Origin: Marinobacterium litorale DSM 23545
GTDB lineage: Bacteria > Pseudomonadota > Gammaproteobacteria > Pseudomonadales > Balneatricaceae
Length of the DNA: 64,000 bases
NCBI RefSeq assembly: GCF_000428985.1
Contig: NZ_AUAZ01000003.1
Location: 177,324 to 241,323 of the forward strand
Direction of reading: 5' to 3'
A program made the position numbers and the translations under genes. Below, one piece after another: positions 7,495-15,330 of this stretch (within the stretch, counting starts at the first letter, position 1; each line of letters opens with the position of its first letter). The notes under the pieces were generated by a model, which saw only the letters and a list, made by a program, of their open reading frames with translations, was not told where the DNA came from and did not search any database.

Positions 7495-8163
7495 CTACTC
7501 GTCGTGCAGCATAAAAATAATCAACCGCCGTGGCCCATGCGCCCCCATCTGCAGGCGCTGCTCGATATCGGCGCTGCGGGAGGGGCCGGTGATTAGGTTC
7601 ACAGTACGCGGCATGCTCTCAGGAAATTTCTCACGCAGTCGGCTCCAGGCGTCCTCGTAGGGGCCGACCAAGGTGCTGGCCGAGACTACGATCAGGTGGC
7701 AATCCGGCAGGAAGTTGAGCGTAGTCGGTGAATGTTCGCCGGAGTAGAGCATTACCGTGCCGGTTTCGGCGATGGCGCAGAAGGCGTTGGTGAGGCTGGC
7801 TTCATCGCCCACCTGTGCCGGGCGCCGCTCGCGGATCAGGGTGGTATCGGTCGACCAGGACAGCTCGGTCAGGTTGCTATCGTTTGCGGTTACCAAGTGG
7901 TCGATGCCGTTTACCGATAGCCAGTTTTCCACCGCCTGGGCCAGCTCATTGCGCCCGCTCAGCTCGATCACTTCCGCTGCGCTCTCTGTTGCCATCTCCA
8001 GAAACAGCGACATCATCTCGGCTGTCGGCAACTGGGCACGTTTGGGGATAATGTTGGATGCTTTCGCCTGCAAACGGTTGCGCACCGCCTGGCGGCGCAC
8101 TTCATCATCTTTGGCGACATGCAGCCCGGCGCGGATGCGGTTAAAGATTTCTGCCTTGCTCAT
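7495..8163 (-). CDS. lutC: Lactate utilization protein LutC (LUD domain)
   Basis: 222-aa LUD-domain subunit of the LutABC L-lactate oxidase complex, which converts L-lactate to pyruvate. It carries the conserved tail LITGPSRSADIEQRLQMGAHG (near the C-terminus, given here in part) typical of LutC/YkgG. The start at 8163 overlaps the lutB stop as ATGA, and GGAG lies eight bases upstream; this is preferred over an ATG six codons earlier. It is the last gene of the lutABC operon on the minus strand. Confidence 0.9.
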   Translation of the reverse strand: MSKAEIFNRIRAGLHVAKDDEVRRQAVRNRLQAKASNIIPKRAQLPTAEMMSLFLEMATESAAEVIELSGRNELAQAVENWLSVNGIDHLVTANDSNLTELSWSTDTTLIRERRPAQVGDEASLTNAFCAIAETGTVMLYSGEHSPTTLNFLPDCHLIVVSASTLVGPYEDAWSRLREKFPESMPRTVNLITGPSRSADIEQRLQMGAHGPRRLIIFMLHDE

Positions 8164-9563
8164 CGGTTCTGCTCCTGCCACTGCTGCATAAAGGTTTTGC
8201 CACTGGGTGCGGGTATATCGCGGTGGTCGGTCCAGCCACCGGCCAAGGGTAGTCGGGTAGCGCGTCCTTTCTTACCGGCCATCAACCTAAGAAAACGGTT
8301 GGAGCTGGCGGAGAGCAGGCGGTACAGCCCGGGTCGTTTGGCGAAGAACGCCCAGAACTTCAGTCCGTAGCGCACCGCCGCGGGGCTCAGGTGCTTTTCG
8401 TACTCTTTGTCGCGCCAGTGGCGCATCAGTTTGGGCAGTGGAATGCGTACCGGGCATACCTCTTCGCACTTGCCGCAGAAGGTGGAGGCGTTGGGCAGCA
8501 GGCCTGCCTGCTCGATACCCACCATCTGGGGTGTTAGCACCGAGCCCATTGGGCCGGGGTAGACCCAGCCGTAGGTCTGCCCGCCCACGGCGCCGTAAAC
8601 CGGGCAGTGGTTCATGCAGGCGGAGCAGCGGATACAGCGCAGCATCTCCTGGAACTCGGAGCCCACCATCTCGCTGCGCCCGTTATCCACCAGTACCACG
8701 TGGAAGTTCTCGGGGCCGTCGGTGTCGCCCGGGCGGCGCGGGCCGGTGGAGAGGGTGTTGTAGACGGTGAACTCCTGGCCGGTGGCCGAGCGGGCCAGGA
8801 GGCGCAGGAACAGGGTCATATCCTCCAGCGTCGGAACCACCTTCTCGATAGAAGAGACCACCACGTGGGTCTTGGGCAGGGTTTGGGTCAGGTCGCCGTT
8901 TCCCTCGTTGGTGCAGATAATGGTGGAGCCGGTCTCTGCGATCAGGAAGTTGGCCCCGGTGATCCCCACATCGGCGCTGACGAACTTCTTGCGCAGCATC
9001 TCCCGCGCTTCCTGCATCAGTACCGCCGGATCCTCGCTGCGCGGGCGCTTATGGTGCTCATGGAAGGCATCGGCTACATCATCCAGCGTCAGGTGGATCG
9101 CCGGGGCGACGATATGACTGGGGTGGTCCTGACGTAGCTGGAGAATGTATTCGCCCAGGTCGGTTTCCACCGGCTCGATACCCTGCTTCTCCAGATATTC
9201 GTTAAGGCCGATCTCTTCGGTGACCATGGACTTGCCCTTGGTCACTGTCTTGGCGCCCTGCTCACGGCAGATCTGTAAAATAGTCTGGCGCGCATCCTCG
9301 GCGGTACGACACCAGTGCACGGTGCCGCCATTGGCCGTCACATTACGTTCGAACTCCTCCAGATAGAGATCCAGGTGCTCGATAATATGGTTCTTCAGAT
9401 CGCGGGCCTGATCACGCAGTGCTTCAAACTCCGGCAGGCGGGCGGCCGCCGTGGCGCGTTTGGCCGGGAAGCCGGCCTTCAGGTTGCCAAGCGCTTTCTG
9501 GAGGTTGGCATCGGTGAGCGCAATGCGTGCGCTCTCTTTAAATTCCGGGCTTCTGACTTGCAT
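8160..9563 (-). CDS. lutB: Lactate utilization iron-sulfur protein LutB
   Basis: 467-aa iron-sulfur subunit of the LutABC complex. An N-terminal LUD domain (about residues 60-290) precedes two 4Fe-4S ferredoxin motifs, CIRCSACMNHCPVYG (about 310) and CGKCEEVCPVRIP (about 360), each followed by a proline as expected. The C-terminal helical region is DUF3390-like. The start at 9563 has GAGGAGG directly upstream; an earlier ATG at 9596 lies inside the end of lutA. It is translationally coupled to lutC by an ATGA overlap. The electron acceptor is not evident from the window. Confidence 0.93.
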   Translation of the reverse strand: MQVRSPEFKESARIALTDANLQKALGNLKAGFPAKRATAAARLPEFEALRDQARDLKNHIIEHLDLYLEEFERNVTANGGTVHWCRTAEDARQTILQICREQGAKTVTKGKSMVTEEIGLNEYLEKQGIEPVETDLGEYILQLRQDHPSHIVAPAIHLTLDDVADAFHEHHKRPRSEDPAVLMQEAREMLRKKFVSADVGITGANFLIAETGSTIICTNEGNGDLTQTLPKTHVVVSSIEKVVPTLEDMTLFLRLLARSATGQEFTVYNTLSTGPRRPGDTDGPENFHVVLVDNGRSEMVGSEFQEMLRCIRCSACMNHCPVYGAVGGQTYGWVYPGPMGSVLTPQMVGIEQAGLLPNASTFCGKCEEVCPVRIPLPKLMRHWRDKEYEKHLSPAAVRYGLKFWAFFAKRPGLYRLLSASSNRFLRLMAGKKGRATRLPLAGGWTDHRDIPAPSGKTFMQQWQEQNR

Positions 9564-9573
9564 CGGTTCCTCC

Positions 9574-10344
9574 TCAGGCGCTTTGTTCGGCGTCACCGAT
9601 AGCCGGTGTCTGGATCATATCCGCCAGGACTTCCACCACATGGCGGGCTTCAATCTCAACCCCTTCGCGCTTGAGCTTGCCCGCCATATTGAGCAGACAA
9701 CCCAAGTCGCCGCCCAGCAACAAGTCCGCGTTGGTGGCACGAATGTTCTCCACCTTGTTGGAAACCATGCGGTTGGAGATATCCGGGTACTTCACGCAGA
9801 AGGTGCCGCCAAAACCGCAGCAGGTTTCCGCTTCTTCCATTTCGCAGATCTGAACCCCGGGCATTCGGGACAGCAGCTCCCGGGGCTGTTTTTTGACGCC
9901 CAGTTCGCGCAGGCCGGAGCAGGAGTCGTGGTAGGTGACGGTGCCTTTGAACGCTCCCTCAAGTGTTTCCTGCTTCAGATGCTCGGCCAGAAAACTGGTG
10001 ATCTCGAAGGCGCGGGATTTCAGGTTAAGCGCGCGCTGATACCAGGGGTCGTTCTCCTCGAACAGCTCCGGGTAGTGGTGCAGCATGCCGATGCAGGAGC
10101 CGGAGGGGCCAACCACATACTCAAAGCCATCGAACGCATCGATGGTCTGGCGTGCGATATCCGCCGTATCCTCCCGGTCGCCGGAGTTGAAGGCGGGTTG
10201 TCCACAGCAGGTCTGGCGCTGAGGAACCTTAACGTCGAAGCCGGCCAGCTCCAGCAGCTTCACGCTGGCGAAAGCCACTTCGGGGCGAAACATGTCAGCC
10301 AGACAGGTCACGAACAGGCCGACGCGGGGGCGAGGTTGAGCCAT
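9574..10344 (-). CDS. lutA: Lactate utilization protein LutA (CCG domains)
   Basis: 256-aa cysteine-rich subunit of the LutABC L-lactate oxidase complex. It has two CCG domains with the hallmark motifs TCCGQPAFNSG (about residue 46) and ETCCGFGGTF (about 175), which bind a non-cubane iron-sulfur cofactor in heterodisulfide-reductase-like proteins. It is the first gene of the operon. The short spacing to lutB (10 bp) places the lutB ribosome site inside its 3' end. The divergent regulator gene and operator lie 117 bp upstream. No lactate permease is encoded in the window. Confidence 0.93.
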   Translation of the reverse strand: MAQPRPRVGLFVTCLADMFRPEVAFASVKLLELAGFDVKVPQRQTCCGQPAFNSGDREDTADIARQTIDAFDGFEYVVGPSGSCIGMLHHYPELFEENDPWYQRALNLKSRAFEITSFLAEHLKQETLEGAFKGTVTYHDSCSGLRELGVKKQPRELLSRMPGVQICEMEEAETCCGFGGTFCVKYPDISNRMVSNKVENIRATNADLLLGGDLGCLLNMAGKLKREGVEIEARHVVEVLADMIQTPAIGDAEQSA

Positions 10345-10428
10345 AGTGGGGTTATCTCTGTTTTCTGTTTATCGTCTGCCCTGAAAGATAGGCGAGGGGG
10401 TCGATATTGAAAATGTAGTCGGGCAAAC

Positions 10429-10439
10429 TGGTCTGACCA
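10429..10439. promoter_or_regulatory. GntR/FadR-type operator for the lut operon
   Basis: TGGTCTGACCA is a perfect 11-bp dyad around a central T and fits the TGGTnnnACCA operators of FadR-subfamily GntR regulators such as LldR. It lies between divergent lutA and the regulator gene, 21 bp upstream of the regulator's start codon, where it could repress both directions. Confidence 0.75.
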
Positions 10440-10460
10440 AGAAACGTTAGGAGCATTGGA

Positions 10461-11162
10461 GTGGCCGACGAGGCAGATAGAGGGCCAGGCGAAAGACTCT
10501 ATACGGAGTTGCTCAAGCAGATCGCCGAGATCGATCTGGCCCCGGGTGAAAAACTACCCTCGGAGCGTGTCATCGCACAGGAGCAGTCGATCTCCCGGGA
10601 AAGCGTTCGCGAGGCCTTCTCCCGCCTTCAGGCCGAAGGATTGATCAAGTCGGCCCCGGGGCGGGCGAGCCGGGTCTGTAACCTGCTCTCTCCCCACCTT
10701 CAGCTTCCGCTGGAAGGGCTGGGTGATGATCTGGATTTTCAGCTCCAGGTGATGGAAGTCAGGGCGTTACTGGAAGGCGAATGTGCCTGGTATGCCGCCC
10801 AGCGGGCCGATGATCAGGAGCTGGAAGCCTTAGCGCAGGAGTATGCCCGGATGCACGCCCGCGCCAAGCAGGAGACCACGCTGGCACGCGCCCGGGCCGA
10901 TCTTCAGTTTCATATGCTGATCGCCCGCTCCAGTCACAACCTGCTGCTGGTATCGTTCAGCCAGCTGTTTTACGAGCGCTACTTCAACGCTATCTACGGT
11001 GTCCTGTCCCGTACGTTAAAAAAGTTTGGCCGTTATCCACAGGGCATCAGAGGTCAGCATGCCCAGATCCACCGGGCGATTCAGGCGCGGGATGCGGACG
11101 GGGCGCGGCGCATTGCGCGGGAGCATATTCTCTATACAAGGGGATTGTTGGCCGGGGAGTAA
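10461..11162 (+). CDS. GntR-family (FadR subfamily) regulator of lut genes
   Basis: 233-aa transcription factor with an N-terminal winged helix (PGEKLPSERVIAQEQSISRESVREAF, about residues 27-52, shown in part) and a C-terminal all-helical FCD effector domain with metal-binding histidines (for example FHMLIARSSHN, about 152-162, and QHAQIHRAI). LldR/LutR-type proteins in this position sense lactate. The start is a GTG at 10461 with TAGGAG seven bases upstream. It is divergent from lutABC with the operator between them, so autorepression is likely. The gene name in this organism is not certain. Confidence 0.88.
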   Translation: MADEADRGPGERLYTELLKQIAEIDLAPGEKLPSERVIAQEQSISRESVREAFSRLQAEGLIKSAPGRASRVCNLLSPHLQLPLEGLGDDLDFQLQVMEVRALLEGECAWYAAQRADDQELEALAQEYARMHARAKQETTLARARADLQFHMLIARSSHNLLLVSFSQLFYERYFNAIYGVLSRTLKKFGRYPQGIRGQHAQIHRAIQARDADGARRIAREHILYTRGLLAGE

Positions 11163-11196
11163 CGAGCAGGCTTTGCGTGGGAAAATGTAGTGATGG

Positions 11197-11230
11197 GCGG
11201 GACGCTATTCCAGCGTCCCGCTGTCATTTT
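11197..11230. terminator. Hairpin terminator between convergent regulator and hmp
   Basis: GCGGGACGCT (11197-11206) and AGCGTCCCGC (11212-11221) form a perfect 10-bp stem around ATTCC, followed by TGTCATTTT on the plus strand. It lies between the convergent stops and may act for both. Confidence 0.7.
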
Positions 11231-11244
11231 AGTTATAAAGAGTG

Positions 11245-12432
11245 TCAGGCTGATGCTTCTTCAAGCGCTTCCAGAGGGCCGAAGAACTCGTAGCGGATCT
11301 GCTCTTTAGGCACTGCCAGTGCGGTCAGGCTGCGGTAGCAGCTTTGCATGAAAGCCTTTGGCCCGAGAAAATAGATATCCGGATTCTGTCGCAGGGGGAG
11401 CAGCGACTCCAGACGCGACTGGTCGAGAAAGCCTGCCGCGACCCCCTGATCCTCCGGTAGAGGCTCGCTGTAGCAGTAGCTGACGTTCAGGTTGTCGTAC
11501 TCGCGACCCAGTTGGTCGACCATCGTTTTGAATGCATGGGTTTTGCTGTTCAGTGCTCCATGAATGAAGTGCACCTGGCGGCCCGACTCCAGGGCAGGGC
11601 GCAGCATGCTAATTGTTGGTGTAAGGCCGACGCCGCCGGAGAGCAGTACCAGGGGACGTTCACTGTTATTCAGCACGAAATCGCCACAGGGCGGCGTCAG
11701 TCGGACAATATCGCCGGGATTAACGTTGTCGTGCAGGTGGTTTGAGACGCGACCGGCAGGCTCGCGTTTGACACTGATCCGGTAGTGCGGTTGGCTGGGG
11801 CAATCGGACAGCGAGTAGTTGCGCCGTGTGGTTTCGCCGTCGACCTCCAGAATGATGGTGGTGTACTGGCCCGGCTGGAATGCAGCCACGGGCTGACCAT
11901 CCACAGGCTCGAAGTAGAATGAGGTAATCACGTCGCTCTCACGCTCTTTGCGTACCAGGCGGAACTCCCGCTCACCACGCCAGCCACCCGGCTTTTCTTC
12001 GTTGCTACGATAAACCCCCTCCTCAGCGGTGATCAGAATATCCGCCAACTGCTGGTAGGCTTCGCCCCAGGCGTTAAGGACATCCTCGGTTGCCACATCG
12101 CCGAACACTTCCTTGATCGCGGCCAGCAGGCACTCACCCACAATGGGATAGTGCTCGGGCAGGATGTTGAGGGAAGCATGTTTGTGCACGATCAGAGAAA
12201 CCGCATCGCCGAGCTGGTCCAGTCGGTCCAGGTTGCTGGCATAAGCAACGACAGCGTTGGCCAGTGCCTGACGCTGGGTGCCTTGAGCCTGATGTGCTTC
12301 GTTGAAATAGGCTTTGACCTGCGGGTAGCGATCGAACATCAGCGGGTAGAACACTTCAGTAATGGCCCGAGCGTTCTCTTTAACCGCCGGCAGAGTGGCG
12401 TCAATTATTTCCCGGGATTGTGCAGACAGCAT
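11245..12432 (-). CDS. hmp: Flavohemoprotein, nitric oxide dioxygenase
   Basis: 395-aa NO dioxygenase that converts NO and O2 to nitrate with NAD(P)H in the cytoplasm; E. coli Hmp is 396 aa. The globin domain (1-140) keeps the proximal haem histidine (His85 in VHKHASLNI) and distal-pocket Tyr29. The FAD domain shows RRNYSLSD (about 206) and the NAD domain shows LLSGGVGLTPTISML (about 265). The upstream 400 bp contains a sigma54 promoter and two NorR-like sites, so expression is probably NO-inducible through a NorR/FhpR regulator encoded elsewhere. The rest of that intergenic region holds the aldehyde dehydrogenase promoter. Confidence 0.96.
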   Translation of the reverse strand: MLSAQSREIIDATLPAVKENARAITEVFYPLMFDRYPQVKAYFNEAHQAQGTQRQALANAVVAYASNLDRLDQLGDAVSLIVHKHASLNILPEHYPIVGECLLAAIKEVFGDVATEDVLNAWGEAYQQLADILITAEEGVYRSNEEKPGGWRGEREFRLVRKERESDVITSFYFEPVDGQPVAAFQPGQYTTIILEVDGETTRRNYSLSDCPSQPHYRISVKREPAGRVSNHLHDNVNPGDIVRLTPPCGDFVLNNSERPLVLLSGGVGLTPTISMLRPALESGRQVHFIHGALNSKTHAFKTMVDQLGREYDNLNVSYCYSEPLPEDQGVAAGFLDQSRLESLLPLRQNPDIYFLGPKAFMQSCYRSLTALAVPKEQIRYEFFGPLEALEEASA

Positions 12433-12484
12433 AGTTCTCTCCTGTATTGATAGACCGATAGGTCGTTTCTTGTTGTCATGGAGT

Positions 12485-12502
12485 AAGCGGGAACCGTGCC
12501 AG
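12485..12502 (-). promoter_or_regulatory. Sigma54 promoter of hmp
   Basis: On the minus strand TGGCACGGTTCCCGCT has the -24 GG and -12 GC exactly ten bases apart, with a complete TGGCACG -24 element. It lies about 55 bp upstream of the hmp start. Confidence 0.75.
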
Positions 12503-12544
12503 TCTTTAAAAGATTGATCTATAAAGGATCTTTTATTGCAATAT

Positions 12545-12557
12545 TGTCATTATGACA
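12545..12557. promoter_or_regulatory. NorR-type upstream activating site 1
   Basis: TGTCATTATGACA is a perfect dyad that fits the GT-N7-AC core of NorR enhancer sites. It lies about 45-55 bp upstream of the sigma54 -24 element. Confidence 0.7.
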
Positions 12558-12588
12558 TCTGTTTTCTTTGTTAAATAAACAATGAGAT

Positions 12589-12601
12589 TGTCACAATGAC
12601 A
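12589..12601. promoter_or_regulatory. NorR-type upstream activating site 2
   Basis: TGTCACAATGACA repeats the same GT-N7-AC dyad 44 bp (about four helical turns) beyond site 1, so both sites face the same side of the DNA. E. coli NorR uses three such sites; I see only two. Confidence 0.68.
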
Positions 12602-12717
12602 TTGCTCGATATGGCTGACTCGATGCTATCGGCTGTCTCGGATCGGGCCCGGGCAATTTCAACCGGTTGCTGACAAGGCTTGGGGAAAAAGCGCTTTCAG
12701 TTTTCAACAGGGAAGCA

Positions 12718-12734
12718 TGAATCACTGTGATTCA
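12718..12734. repeat. 17-bp palindrome upstream of aldehyde dehydrogenase
   Basis: TGAATCACTGTGATTCA is symmetric around its central base. It is about 95 bp upstream of the aldehyde dehydrogenase start and 14 bp upstream of the TACCCCC dyad. It could be an additional operator; no regulator is assigned. Confidence 0.4.
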
Positions 12735-12747
12735 ATGAGCTTTCGAC

Positions 12748-12763
12748 TACCCCCTCGGGTGTA
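12748..12763. promoter_or_regulatory. 7-2-7 dyad (TACCCCC type), copy 1
   Basis: TACCCCC-TC-GGGTGTA: two inverted heptamers separated by two bases, the geometry bound by NarL/FixJ/LuxR-type helix-turn-helix dimers. It lies 65 bp upstream of the aldehyde dehydrogenase ATG, immediately before a TTGGTT that could be a -35. The same dyad occurs at 16847 and 23453 in other polyamine-gene promoters. Confidence 0.6.
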
Positions 12764-12828
12764 TTGGTTTGGCGGGGCCAACCTTCTAGGCTGAGCTTTT
12801 AAAATCAGCTTAGAGCCGAGGAGTTTTC

Positions 12829-14310
12829 ATGCGCACACTCGCTGAATGGACCGCACTGTCGGAGACGATCGAGTTTCGGAGCCAGGCCTGGATCGATGGC
12901 GCCTTTCACAGTTCGGTCAGCGGTGAAACCTTTCCCTCCATCAACCCGGCTACCGAAGCCCATCTTGCCGATGTGAGTAGTTGTGACACGGCGGATGTGG
13001 ATCGTGCCGTTGCGGCGGCGCGGCGGGTGTTCAAGGCGGGAGACTGGTCCCGACGGGCACCGGCGCAGCGTAAAAAGGTGCTGCTGAAACTGGCAGATCT
13101 GCTTGAGCAGCACGCAGACGAGTTTGCGCTGACCGATACGCTCGATATGGGCAAGACGATCTCCGAGATGATGGGGATCGATGTGCCCGATAGCATCGAC
13201 TGTCTGCGCTGGACCGCGGAGTCGATCGATAAGATCTACGGCGAGATTGCCCCCACCAAAGCCAGCACCCTGGGTCTGATCACCCGTGAGCCGGTGGGCG
13301 TTGTGGGTGCCATTACCCCCTGGAACTATCCGCTGATGATGGCCATGTGGAAGCTGGCGCCCGCGCTGGCGGCCGGTAACAGTGTGGTGCTCAAACCCTC
13401 GGAGAAAGCATCGCTCAGCGCGCTACGCTTTGCTGAACTGGCTGCCGAGGCGGGGCTGCCCGATGGCGTATTGAATGTGGTACCGGGCTTTGGCCATACG
13501 GCGGGCAAGGCGCTGGCTCTGCACATGGATGTGGATGTGCTGGCCTTCACCGGCTCAACCCGGGTGGCGGGCATGTTGATGGGTTATGCCGGTCAGTCCA
13601 ATCTGAAACGGGTCTGGATTGAGGCCGGTGGTAAATCACCGGTGGTGGTGTTTGATGACTGCGAGGATATCGACGCCGCCGCTTTGGGCGCCGCCCAGGC
13701 GATTCTGACCAACCAGGGCGAGGTGTGTATCGCCGGCTCCCGGTTGTACGTTCAGAACAGTATTCGTGAACCCTTTATGGAGGCGCTGAAGCGCCATGCG
13801 GCCAAGTATGTGCCGGGAAATCCGCTGGATCCCAGCGTTAAAATGGGGCCGATGGTGGATCGGGCACAGCTTGATACCGTTAACCGTTACATCGGATTGG
13901 CCGTGGAAGAGGGCGCCGATGTGGTCATGGGCGGTATCAGCGAACCTGCATCCGGTTTCTATCCGCAACCTACGCTGCTTACCGGTACCAGCCAGAGTAT
14001 GACCTGCGTAAAAGAGGAGATATTCGGTCCGGTGCTCTGCGTGGCGGGGTTTGATACCGAGGAGGAGGCGATGCGCCTGGCCAACGACAGCATCTACGGC
14101 CTGGCCGCGTCGGTCTGGACCGCCAATCTCTCCCGCGCGCACCGGGTTAGCCGGGAGCTGGAGAGCGGTATGGTCTGGATCAATGGCTGGGGCGAAGGCG
14201 ATACCACCATGCCCTTTGGCGGCGTTAAGGGATCCGGTAACGGGCGCGACAAGTCGCTGCATGCACTGGAGAAATACAGTGAGCTGAAATCTGTCTGGAT
14301 CTCGCTGTAA
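12829..14310 (+). CDS. puuC: PuuC/KauB-type gamma-glutamyl-aminobutyraldehyde dehydrogenase
   Basis: 493-aa NAD(P)-dependent aldehyde dehydrogenase. The Rossmann and catalytic elements are intact: TPWNYP (Asn166), FTGSTRVAG (about 240), IEAGGKSP with general base Glu265, and NQGEVCIAGSR with nucleophile Cys300. Length and motifs match PuuC/KauB enzymes, which oxidise gamma-glutamyl-gamma-aminobutyraldehyde or aminobutyraldehyde to the acid. GAGGAG lies six bases upstream of the ATG. Its placement at the edge of the polyamine locus, and the shared promoter dyad, support the polyamine role over a generic aldehyde substrate. Confidence 0.85.
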   Translation: MRTLAEWTALSETIEFRSQAWIDGAFHSSVSGETFPSINPATEAHLADVSSCDTADVDRAVAAARRVFKAGDWSRRAPAQRKKVLLKLADLLEQHADEFALTDTLDMGKTISEMMGIDVPDSIDCLRWTAESIDKIYGEIAPTKASTLGLITREPVGVVGAITPWNYPLMMAMWKLAPALAAGNSVVLKPSEKASLSALRFAELAAEAGLPDGVLNVVPGFGHTAGKALALHMDVDVLAFTGSTRVAGMLMGYAGQSNLKRVWIEAGGKSPVVVFDDCEDIDAAALGAAQAILTNQGEVCIAGSRLYVQNSIREPFMEALKRHAAKYVPGNPLDPSVKMGPMVDRAQLDTVNRYIGLAVEEGADVVMGGISEPASGFYPQPTLLTGTSQSMTCVKEEIFGPVLCVAGFDTEEEAMRLANDSIYGLAASVWTANLSRAHRVSRELESGMVWINGWGEGDTTMPFGGVKGSGNGRDKSLHALEKYSELKSVWISL

Positions 14311-14320
14311 TCCGCAGGAT

Positions 14321-14348
14321 GATGGAAACGGCTCAGGCCGTTTCCATC
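14321..14348. terminator. Hairpin shared by convergent genes
   Basis: GATGGAAACGGC and GCCGTTTCCATC form a perfect 12-bp stem around TCAG, between the aldehyde dehydrogenase and the convergent LuxR-type gene. The loop and right arm contain the stop codon and last codons of the latter. No T-run, so termination is inferred from position. Confidence 0.5.
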
Positions 14349-15172
14349 ACCGCTGCCGGTGTCTCAGCCGGCAGTGATTTCAGGTGGCCGAGAAACAGGG
14401 TGAAAATCTCGGACTGAGTGGAGGTGTTGAGCTTGGCATGGATATTTTTACGGTGAACCTTCACTGTACCCACGCTGATATTAAGCTGATCGGCGATCGC
14501 CTTCGAAGAGTTACCTTTCAGAATCAGGTGAGTGATCTCCCGCTCACGTTGAGTTAGTACCCCGCTACCAAAGCTTTTCAGTGCCTGTTTGACTGCGTCA
14601 TCCGACTGTTCGTACTGGATGTACTCGCCCGACTGGGCCAGCCAGAACTGGCGAAACAGGGCGCTGATCACCGGGTAGATCTCCTGTAACGCTTTCATCT
14701 CCGCACGGGTCACTGTGCCCAGCGCTTCCTTACGGCTCAATGAGATGGTGCAGGTGACTTTCGGGTCCAGCTGAATCACCAGTACGATCTCATCGACAAT
14801 GCCAAAATACTGATAGCAGTTCTGGTAGAACTCACTGCTCTCGAACGAGTCCGGTGCGTACTCGGCCAGGCGTGTTACACCGGAGGTGACATCTCCCTGG
14901 ATGGCGTTGAACAGCGGGTCGAGCAGGTAGTAGCCGTTATCGAGAAACGAGCGCAATGTGTTGCTGTGCTCCGCCGGGTCGATGGGGTGTATCACCACCG
15001 GTTTAAACGACTTCTTGTAGGTGACAATCAGGGAGGTGTCGAAGTGGCAGTAGGTTGCCAGCATATCGATCAGTACCCGGGGAAAGCTGGGCAGGCGAAC
15101 GTGGTCGATCAGCAGGGCCAGGTTTTTTTGCCAGCCGTCCTGAATATTGATCGTCCGGAATGAATCAGACAT
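14333..15172 (-). CDS. LuxR-family (GerE helix-turn-helix) transcriptional regulator
   Basis: 279-aa regulator with a C-terminal LuxR/GerE DNA-binding domain (about 205-265: LTQREREITHLILKG, then SSKAIADQLNISVGTVKVH). The N-terminal 190 residues are not a receiver domain (no conserved Asp/Lys pattern) and do not clearly match the acyl-homoserine-lactone pocket, so the inducer is unknown. It lies between the aldehyde dehydrogenase and spuC in a polyamine locus whose promoters share a 7-2-7 dyad typical of this HTH class, so it is the leading candidate for its regulator (inference). Confidence 0.82.
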   Translation of the reverse strand: MSDSFRTINIQDGWQKNLALLIDHVRLPSFPRVLIDMLATYCHFDTSLIVTYKKSFKPVVIHPIDPAEHSNTLRSFLDNGYYLLDPLFNAIQGDVTSGVTRLAEYAPDSFESSEFYQNCYQYFGIVDEIVLVIQLDPKVTCTISLSRKEALGTVTRAEMKALQEIYPVISALFRQFWLAQSGEYIQYEQSDDAVKQALKSFGSGVLTQREREITHLILKGNSSKAIADQLNISVGTVKVHRKNIHAKLNTSTQSEIFTLFLGHLKSLPAETPAAVMETA

Positions 15173-15262
15173 CGGAATACCGTATTTTTTTGAGTCGCTG
15201 ATGCGGAGGGGGCGCGTAAATTCATCGCTTTAGTTATTACTTATACAAGACGTACTCTTACA

Positions 15263-15315
15263 CAAAAAAAAGGCGTACCACAACTTTCACCCCGCAGGGC
15301 ACGTCGTGATACGCC
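15263..15315 (-). terminator. Rho-independent terminator of spuC
   Basis: Read on the minus strand, GGCGTATCACGAC pairs with GTTGTGGTACGCC (11 of 13 positions plus G-T pairs) and is followed by eight T residues. It starts 16 bp after the spuC stop. Confidence 0.85.
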
Positions 15316-15330
15316 GAGGCACGGGAGGGA

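Noticed and set aside
9451-10410. 319-codon plus-strand frame opposite lutA and lutB
   Set aside because: Mirror of the lut coding sequences; composition is typical of antisense translation, and lutA/lutB carry their diagnostic cysteine motifs.
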